From RGIG1959 sp045540655 (GTDB taxonomy: Bacteria > Bacillota > Clostridia > Oscillospirales > Acutalibacteraceae): a DNA stretch of 10,566 nt. The stretch covers positions 1 through 10,566 of the forward strand of contig JAZQHP010000053.1 in assembly GCA_045540655.1 (NCBI GenBank). The letters are read 5' to 3'. Both the position numbers and the translations under genes were made by a program. The number at the start of each line of letters is the position of its first letter. The stretch's first letter is position 1. The notes beneath the pieces were generated by a model. The model did no database searches. It was not told the DNA's origin and worked only from the letters and a program-made list of their open reading frames with translations. Positions 5,882 to 10,566 of the stretch are shown here, one piece after another.

Positions 5882-7846
5882 TCAGCGGATGTCGATGCCG
5901 CTGATTTTCTGACACTTGGTGCCGATGACGATGCGGTTGTTGAATACGGCGGGGGTCGCTTCCACCATCGTGCCCACCGACAGACGGTCGGCAACGTCGC
6001 CCGTGGCGCCGTCGACCAGAAACAGGTTGCCTGCGGTGTCGCCGATCAGCACGTAAGCATTGCCGTCCGCTTCGTATACCGCCACAGGTGAGCTCCAGGC
6101 GTATTGATCCATGGATAACCGCCAACGTTCTTCGCCGGTGGCGGTATCGAGCGCCACCAGCAGGCCGCTGTCCACGCCCGGTGTGCGGGCGATGGCATAG
6201 ATGACGGTGTTTTCCAGTTTGGTACCCTTTTTGCCGAGCAGGGGAGACGCCTGTACGCCGCCCGACACGCCCGACACGGTGTGTACGTCGTAGGGCACTT
6301 CCCACAGGATCTCGCCCGTCACGGCATTGAGCTTGTACAATGAGATGGTGCCCGATCCGTCGTCGTCGGCGGTCCAGTGGAGCGACGGCGCGGTGTAGAG
6401 ATAGCCTTTGGTGTCGGAGATCGGCTCGAACACGGGGGTGGCGTTGGAATCGTCCTTGGTGTCCTGCGCCCAGATCAGTTGCATCGTGTTCAGATCGATG
6501 CAGTAAAACATGCCGCCGTTTTCGGACACATACAGATAATGATCCACCACTACAGGGCTCGCTTCGTAGCCGTACCAATAGGTATCGTTGCTTGAACGGG
6601 CGGTGTTGTAACGGGCGATCACGGGGGACGAGGGGCTGATGGAAACGGTGCCGCCGATCGCATCGAAGAAGGTGTTCAGTCGGATGGTGTACAGCAGACC
6701 ATTTTCGCCCACCCAGATGAGGGTGTCGTTCGCGGCGCACACGAGCGGCGAGGAGTCGAAGGCGCTCCAGTGATCATGATCGGTGCGGAGCGCGAGCGGC
6801 TCGTCAAAGCCACCTTCGTACAGCACCGTGCCGTCGATCAGGCTGATAATGTACATACGCGGATGATCGCCCGCGCCATTTTCGTCACCCGAGCCGACAT
6901 ACATCAGCGGATACCCGCGCGGATCGAGACTGCCCGAGCCTTTGAACGGCATGCCGATGCGCAGCGGATCGCGGGTGTACCCGCCGTCGTCCAGATCCAG
7001 GAAATAGACGGAACCGTCCAGTGTGGCATAAATCACTTCCGTCAGGTTGTCTTTGTCTTTTTTGTGCTCGTAGATATTCATCATGCGGCGGGTGGATGCC
7101 GGCCACTGTGCGATCAGCGGCTGACCTGTCCAGCCACTGCCGGACCAGGTGGTGCCGTCGGCGTTGGTAAGCGTTCCCGTGCCGGTGGACCAGATTTGCG
7201 TGAGCGATTCCTCGGTGACCTCCGCGGTGCCGTAGGAGGAACCCGTGCGGTAGTTATCCGCGCGGAATGCGCCGAGCCCGGGCAGGGCGAAATAATCCTG
7301 TGGGTCGCCGAAGGAGACGGGTTGGCGGCGGGAGTAACCGGTCAGCGCCGTGTTGTTTTCATATACTTCCCACGTAATTCCCCATTGGGAGGGGTCGGCG
7401 GATGCCGCCGCGGACGGCGTTATGCTCACCGTTTGGGACGGCGTGTCGGGGGCGGCGGGATCGGATGTCGGGGTGGACAGGGTCGTGTCCGTCGTGGGCG
7501 CGGTGGTGGTCGTGACGGCGGTGTCGTCGGCGGGCGCCACAGGCGTATCCGTAGGCACACGGCAGAACACAGCAAACAGCACGATGCACACCACGGCAAC
7601 CGCACTCATTACAAGGATCATCGGATGGATCGGACGGATATCGCGCCGCCTGGCGCGTTGCTTTTTCTTGCGCGCCAGATAGCGGACATAGTTGCGGATG
7701 CCGACAAACGCCAGCATACCCGAAAGCACCGCCAGAAACAGCGGGAGAATCGACCACGGATTAAAACGCATCGCCGTGTCGGCGCCACAGCCCGTCAGCA
7801 ACAGACAAGCGGCGCTGACCAAAGCAACCAGGGACAGCGGCTTCAT
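5882..7846 (-). CDS. Membrane-anchored lipoprotein with PQQ-type beta-propeller
   Basis: A 654-residue surface protein. The N-terminus has a lipoprotein signal with lipobox LLTGC (C20). A membrane helix at about 32-52, a very basic loop (RKKKQRARRR, 59-68) and a second helix at about 76-95 follow. These predict lipid-anchored N-terminus outside, loop inside, and the rest outside. Residues 98-150 are a Thr/Ser/Pro/Ala-rich linker. The remainder repeats the PQQ-type propeller pattern, a strand, DG/NG turn, and LD-x-x-TGE-x-x-W (clearest at 436-462, 500-517, 546-577 and 595-622), about seven blades in all. PQQ-binding residues of dehydrogenases are not evident, so a binding or scaffold role is likelier than catalysis. 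AAAGGAG (7861-7855) lies 8 nt before the ATG. It is a single-gene unit divergent from the cohesin-like gene. Ligand and function are unknown. Confidence 0.8.
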   Translation of the reverse strand: MKPLSLVALVSAACLLLTGCGADTAMRFNPWSILPLFLAVLSGMLAFVGIRNYVRYLARKKKQRARRRDIRPIHPMILVMSAVAVVCIVLFAVFCRVPTDTPVAPADDTAVTTTTAPTTDTTLSTPTSDPAAPDTPSQTVSITPSAAASADPSQWGITWEVYENNTALTGYSRRQPVSFGDPQDYFALPGLGAFRADNYRTGSSYGTAEVTEESLTQIWSTGTGTLTNADGTTWSGSGWTGQPLIAQWPASTRRMMNIYEHKKDKDNLTEVIYATLDGSVYFLDLDDGGYTRDPLRIGMPFKGSGSLDPRGYPLMYVGSGDENGAGDHPRMYIISLIDGTVLYEGGFDEPLALRTDHDHWSAFDSSPLVCAANDTLIWVGENGLLYTIRLNTFFDAIGGTVSISPSSPVIARYNTARSSNDTYWYGYEASPVVVDHYLYVSENGGMFYCIDLNTMQLIWAQDTKDDSNATPVFEPISDTKGYLYTAPSLHWTADDDGSGTISLYKLNAVTGEILWEVPYDVHTVSGVSGGVQASPLLGKKGTKLENTVIYAIARTPGVDSGLLVALDTATGEERWRLSMDQYAWSSPVAVYEADGNAYVLIGDTAGNLFLVDGATGDVADRLSVGTMVEATPAVFNNRIVIGTKCQKISGIDIR

Positions 7847-7882
7847 AACAAACGCTCCTTTCGGCGTGAAAGATCGGTTGAA

Positions 7883-7905
7883 ACGAACGGCAAGGCACCG
7901 TTCGT
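7883..7905. repeat. Inverted repeat in the propeller-gene leader
   Basis: ACGAACGG (7883-7890) and CCGTTCGT (7898-7905) form a perfect 8-bp palindrome with a 7-nt spacer. It lies downstream of the predicted minus-strand start and upstream of the ribosome binding site at 7861-7855, so it would be a hairpin in the 5' untranslated RNA; it could instead be a protein site. Confidence 0.55.
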
Positions 7906-7907
7906 AC

Positions 7908-7932
7908 GAATCATATGAAGTATATATGATTC
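7908..7932. promoter_or_regulatory. Operator-like palindrome over the propeller-gene start site
   Basis: GAATCATAT (7908-7916) and ATATGATTC (7924-7932) are a perfect 9-bp inverted repeat with a 7-nt spacer. It directly abuts the -10 box (7938-7933) and covers the predicted start near 7926, the same placement as the operator of the metal operon but a different sequence. The cognate regulator is not visible in the window. Confidence 0.5.
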
Positions 7933-7961
7933 AGTATATCACCCGCCGATGGGAATCGCAA
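7933..7961 (-). promoter_or_regulatory. Promoter of the propeller lipoprotein gene
   Basis: On the minus strand TTGCGA (7961-7956) and TATACT (7938-7933) are separated by 17 nt. The predicted start near 7926 leaves a leader of about 80 nt that contains the 7883-7905 hairpin. Confidence 0.65.
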
Positions 7962-8024
7962 GAGTTCTGCCGAAAAAAGCGGCGGAAAATACGGAAAGAA
8001 AGCATGGAAAAACGGAGCAAAGAC

Positions 8025-8053
8025 TTGCAATCCGGGGGAGAGTATGCTATACT
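8025..8053 (+). promoter_or_regulatory. Promoter of the cohesin-like gene and its downstream partner
   Basis: TTGCAA (8025-8030) and TATACT (8048-8053) with a 17-nt spacer place the start near 8060, about 40 nt before the ATG at 8100. The -10 context (TATGCTATACT) is identical to that of the arsR-type gene at 5401-5411. Confidence 0.75.
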
Positions 8054-8099
8054 CATAAATGTATAAGTGTCAATATGCCTGTTTACAGGGAGGTACGAT

Positions 8100-9434
8100 A
8101 TGAAAAAGCTGATATGCATCGGCTTGTCGTTGCTGATGGTGCTTACGATGGTGAGCGTCGCGGTGGCAACGATGGCTGCGGGGGCGGTGGCGTTTACCGT
8201 TTCCACCGTTCAGAAGCAAGGCGGCGAAACCATTCCCGCCGGCACCAAGTTTGATATCACCGTGACGACGAATGCGATCCCCGAGCTGTACGCGGTGGAA
8301 CTCAAGCTGTGCTACGATAAGGCGCAACTCAAGGCGGTCTCCGCCACCAAGAGCGGACTGCTTTCCGAAATGGATTACGCCCAGGCCGAATTGAATCCCG
8401 CCGCTCCCGTGATGGACCCCGCCGTGTACGGCGAAGTGTGGCTGACGGGCATGACGCTGTCGGCGGCATCGGCTTCGGCGAATGAGGTGATGTCGACCAT
8501 CACCTTTGAAGCGCTCACCGATATCACGACGGACGCGCCCGTGCAGGTGTGCGCGGCACCCGTGGTCGGCGGCGATGCCGAAGGCAATACGCAGTTGACC
8601 GCTACCTATGTGGACGGCGGCGTCAAATTTGCGATTGTCACCACGACCACCGCGGCTGTCCCCGATGACACGGCGGACCGTGTGAGCCTGCTTCCGTCCA
8701 ACGCCTCCGATTTCACGACGTTGCCCGGCGGGCAGGGTGAGATCACGGTGTCGGAAACCGGCAACGACGTCTTTAAGTTCACCACCGACAAAGGCTGGCC
8801 GCAGGCGTACTACGCGGAGCCCGATGAAACGAAATGGGTCACCGTGGACACCGCCGATCCCGATGCGAAGCTCTACTGGGACTTCACGGTATCGAAGGAA
8901 GCCAACGTGCTGGTGTATTTTGAGGGACAGGATCCCGCGTCGGAAGGCGGCGCCGGCACCTACGTGTCGCTCAACGGCATCATCGATGCCACCAAGCTCA
9001 ATCCCGACGGTACGGTGAAGGATCTGGGCGCGGGCACCTACAAGGGCTCGATTGCTGTCAGCGAACTCGGATGCCGCGAGGACCTCATGACCGACGGCAA
9101 GTTCCGCATTTCGGGCGTGAAGGTGTTTGCGGTCGGCGGCACAGTTGTTGTCAACGAGCTGTCGGCGGTGGGCGAATCGGCGAAAAAGGTCACCACCACC
9201 GTTCCCACGACCGTGACCACGGCGGCGGACACGACCACCACTGTGGCGGGCGGCGAAGCCACCACGACGGTGGCGGCTCCCACCACGACCGTCAAGCGCG
9301 CGGAGGATACCTCCAAGAACGATGCGCCCAAGACGGCGGATGTGACGGAGATGGGCGCCTTTGCCCTTGTCGGTGTACTGGCGGCGATTGCCGTTGCCAT
9401 GGCGACGACGATGAAAAAGACCGCGGCACGATAA
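8100..9434 (+). CDS. Surface-anchored protein with cohesin-like domain
   Basis: A 444-residue exported protein. A signal peptide (about 1-27, MKKLICIG start) leads to a cohesin-like domain (about 31-178): an extracellular beta-sandwich pattern with GTKFDITVTTN, a LKLCYDKAQLKAVS strand matching the LsYDpxvLevv signature of cohesins, and TITFEAL. Residues 195-357 are a module also found in the next gene, of no family I recognise, with conserved GWPQA (232-236), a W-DF strand and VFAVGGTVVVN. A Thr/Val/Ala-rich linker (364-398), APKTAD (409-414), a membrane helix (about 419-436) and basic MKKTAAR complete it, a degenerate wall-sorting signal. I chose ATG 8100 for GGGAGG (8088-8093) and the signal peptide; GTG 8067 in frame lacks a ribosome site. 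Cohesins bind dockerins, so the dockerin protein at 172-2052 is a possible partner. Confidence 0.78.
   Translation: MKKLICIGLSLLMVLTMVSVAVATMAAGAVAFTVSTVQKQGGETIPAGTKFDITVTTNAIPELYAVELKLCYDKAQLKAVSATKSGLLSEMDYAQAELNPAAPVMDPAVYGEVWLTGMTLSAASASANEVMSTITFEALTDITTDAPVQVCAAPVVGGDAEGNTQLTATYVDGGVKFAIVTTTTAAVPDDTADRVSLLPSNASDFTTLPGGQGEITVSETGNDVFKFTTDKGWPQAYYAEPDETKWVTVDTADPDAKLYWDFTVSKEANVLVYFEGQDPASEGGAGTYVSLNGIIDATKLNPDGTVKDLGAGTYKGSIAVSELGCREDLMTDGKFRISGVKVFAVGGTVVVNELSAVGESAKKVTTTVPTTVTTAADTTTTVAGGEATTTVAAPTTTVKRAEDTSKNDAPKTADVTEMGAFALVGVLAAIAVAMATTMKKTAAR
9118..9157 (+). repeat. 40-nt block shared with 10044-10083
   Basis: This stretch encodes the KVFAVGGTVVVN strand and matches 10044-10083 at 39 of 40 positions: 25 identical bases, one A/G change, 14 identical bases. 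The surrounding module has diverged much more, including at silent sites, so the block stands out as a possible conversion tract. Confidence 0.85.
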
Positions 9435-9499
9435 GGACGCGGCACACAACATGGTTTGGTTTTATTTGTTATTCATACAAACTGAAGGAGGAACCAATT

Positions 9500-10315
9500 A
9501 TGAAAAAACTGTTGAGCATGGTGCTGTCGGTCGCGGTACTGACGACGCTGGCGTTTTCCGCGATGAGCTTCTCGGCTTCTGCCGCGGAAAGCACGTCCCT
9601 GCTGCCTGCGAAGGCGGAGGATTTTGAGATCATGAAGGGCGGCGCGACCGGCAATGAAACCCTGACCGTGAAAGCGGCGGGTAAGGGCTTCGAATTTGTC
9701 AGTGATGCGGGCGGCTGGCCGCAGGCTTGCTGGGAGAATCCCAACAAGGATACCTGGGTCAAGGCGGACACCAACAACGCGGATCAATACCTGAACTGGG
9801 ACTTTGAAGTCAAGTCGGGCGGCGCGAACATTGTGGTCTACTTCTGCGGTCAATCGCTGAAGGATCAGCCCGCGTCCGGTGCGGCGGAAACCCTCAACTA
9901 TCTGATCGATCCCTCGAACAACTCGCTGGCTTCCGGTCAGGTGAAGGATCTGGCTGTCGGCAAGTATAAGGGCTCTGTCCACGTGAAGGACACCGGCATC
10001 AGCGAATTGCTGATGGACGACGGCGTGTACTATCTGTCCGGCCTGAAGGTGTTTGCGGTCGGCGGCACGGTTGTTGTCAACGACATTTCTGTCGGCCCGA
10101 AGGCGGAGGGCGCTACGGAAGCGACCACCACCACCGCGGCGAAGGCGGATACCGCGACCACTACCGCGGCGAAGACGACCGCGACCAACGCGACCACCAC
10201 GCCTTCTTCGGCGCAGACCGGCGACGTGTCCAACGCGGTGATCTTCATCGTGGTGGCTGTTGTGGCGGCGGGCGTTGTGGCCCTGTCCGTTGTGGCGAAG
10301 AAAAAGAAGAGCTGA
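9500..10315 (+). CDS. Small surface-anchored paralogue of the preceding gene
   Basis: A 271-residue exported protein. Residues 1-28 form a signal peptide (SASA cleavage region at 25-28). Residues 33-199 are the same unknown module as residues 195-357 of the preceding protein (shared SLLP start, GGWPQA at 71-76, W-DFEV, VVYF, GKYKGS, KVFAVGGTVVVN at 183-194). A Thr/Ala-rich linker (205-235) and a C-terminal sorting-like signal follow: SAQTGD (237-242), a helix (about 246-265) and KKKKS. It lacks the cohesin-like domain. The start is set by AAGGAGG (9485-9491) 8 nt before the ATG; longer readings from 9071 run antiphase through the upstream gene. No terminator lies in the 65-nt gap, so it is probably co-transcribed. 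The module may be a carbohydrate- or protein-binding beta-sandwich; this is inferred only from strand-rich composition. Confidence 0.85.
   Translation: MKKLLSMVLSVAVLTTLAFSAMSFSASAAESTSLLPAKAEDFEIMKGGATGNETLTVKAAGKGFEFVSDAGGWPQACWENPNKDTWVKADTNNADQYLNWDFEVKSGGANIVVYFCGQSLKDQPASGAAETLNYLIDPSNNSLASGQVKDLAVGKYKGSVHVKDTGISELLMDDGVYYLSGLKVFAVGGTVVVNDISVGPKAEGATEATTTTAAKADTATTTAAKTTATNATTTPSSAQTGDVSNAVIFIVVAVVAAGVVALSVVAKKKKS
10044..10083 (+). repeat. 40-nt block shared with 9118-9157
   Basis: Second copy of the near-identical block described at 9118-9157, here within the final strand of the module of the shorter paralogue. The single difference is G at 10069 against A at 9143, a silent third-base change. 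Confidence 0.85.
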
Positions 10316-10329
10316 TTTACGGAATGCTT

Positions 10330-10368
10330 AAAAAGCCTGTACGCAGGAAACTGCGTACAGGCTTTTTT
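10330..10368 (+). terminator. GAAA-tetraloop terminator of the surface-protein pair
   Basis: A 17-bp perfect stem (10330-10346 with 10351-10367) is closed by the stable GAAA tetraloop (10347-10350) and includes a T-run at 10363-10368. It lies 14 nt past the stop codon. The matching A-run on the left means it could also stop transcription from the right. Confidence 0.93.
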
Positions 10369-10370
10369 CT

Positions 10371-10566
10371 TGTCCGCCTTTAGGCGTGAAATAAACCCCC
10401 GGTTTTACCGGGGGAGCAATAAAGGAGCGGAGCGATAAACGTATAAAGTAGTGAGCATAACCCTTGCCCTAGATCCCGCCTGCGGCGGTTTTGCACACGC
10501 AGGATGCGTGTACAAAACTTCGACTTCGTCCCCTGTGCGTCATACTGAGCGGAGTGCGCATAGCGC
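10371..10566. other. Non-coding tail with clustered palindromes
   Basis: I see no gene in these 196 bases. It holds CCCCCGGT (10396-10403) with ACCGGGGG (10407-10414), CCGCC (10476-10480) with GGCGG (10484-10488), and TTTTGCACACGCA (10489-10501) with TGCGTGTACAAAA (10505-10517; one mismatch, 3-nt loop). The last two abut with no gap. From 10540 the sequence GTCATACTGAGCGGAGTGCG resembles the GTCATTCTGAGCGGAGCGAAG-type dispersed repeat I recall from several bacterial genomes, cut by the window end. A small repeat or MITE-like element is possible. Confidence 0.4.

Noticed and set aside
8078..8089. CCTG/CAGG mini-hairpin touching the ribosome site of the cohesin-like gene
   Set aside because: Only 4-5 bp with a very small loop; expected by chance and unlikely to be stable.
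9180..9300. Acc/gcg-rich low-complexity DNA as a tandem repeat or CRISPR-like array
   Set aside because: It is codon repetition of a Thr-rich protein linker with no regular unit or spacer structure.
8070..9452. 460-codon minus-strand open frame opposite the cohesin-like gene
   Set aside because: His/Arg/Gly-rich composition typical of an antisense shadow; no ribosome site or domain, while the plus strand has a signal peptide and anchor.
9071..9499. N-terminal extension of the short surface protein
   Set aside because: It overlaps the upstream gene in another frame and passes a clear ribosome site and signal peptide at 9500.

Overview
The window looks like chromosomal DNA of a Gram-positive Firmicute, most likely an anaerobic gut or rumen clostridium of the Oscillospiraceae/Ruminococcaceae kind. 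Nearly every gene has a strong AGGAGG-type ribosome binding site about 8 nt before its start, and promoters are sigma-A-like with 17-nt spacers. Surface proteins end in a membrane segment plus Lys/Arg tail, and there are a dockerin, a cohesin-like module and Thr-rich linkers. Coding regions are GC-rich by eye. The organism is inferred from gene style; no phylogenetic marker is present.

Layout, left to right. (1) 1-2124: near-consensus promoter, structured leader and a secreted protein with three bacterial Ig-like repeats and a C-terminal dockerin, ending in a strong terminator. (2) 2129-3085: convergent cysteine synthase with its own extended -10 promoter. (3) 3133-5359, minus strand: a metal-efflux operon with a textbook promoter (TTGACA-17-TATAAT), a palindromic operator over the predicted transcription start, a 73-aa HMA metal-binding protein and a P1B-type ATPase of the Zn/Cd/Pb class, then a terminator. 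(4) 5383-5865: the divergent ArsR/SmtB-family repressor, ending in a strong terminator that also serves the next, convergent gene. (5) 5882-7961, minus strand: an unusual lipoprotein with two membrane helices, a Thr-rich linker and a PQQ-type beta-propeller. (6) 8025-10368, plus strand: two secreted, wall- or membrane-anchored proteins, the first with a cohesin-like domain plus a domain of unknown function, the second with only that unknown domain, probably one transcription unit ending in a GAAA-tetraloop terminator. (7) 10371-10566: non-coding DNA with several adjacent palindromes and what may be the beginning of a dispersed repeat.

Two themes stand out. One is a compact, self-regulated heavy-metal export module in which the usual N-terminal HMA domain of the pump is a separate protein. 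The other is a surface-protein neighbourhood: dockerin protein, propeller lipoprotein, cohesin-like anchored protein and its truncated paralogue. No glycoside hydrolase is visible, so a role in cell-surface assembly or adhesion is as plausible as a cellulosome. The best candidate for something undescribed is the module of about 165 residues shared by the last two genes, including a 40-nt block that is identical at 39 positions. No tRNA, rRNA, CRISPR array or transposase was seen, and no gene-free stretch exceeds 300 bases.
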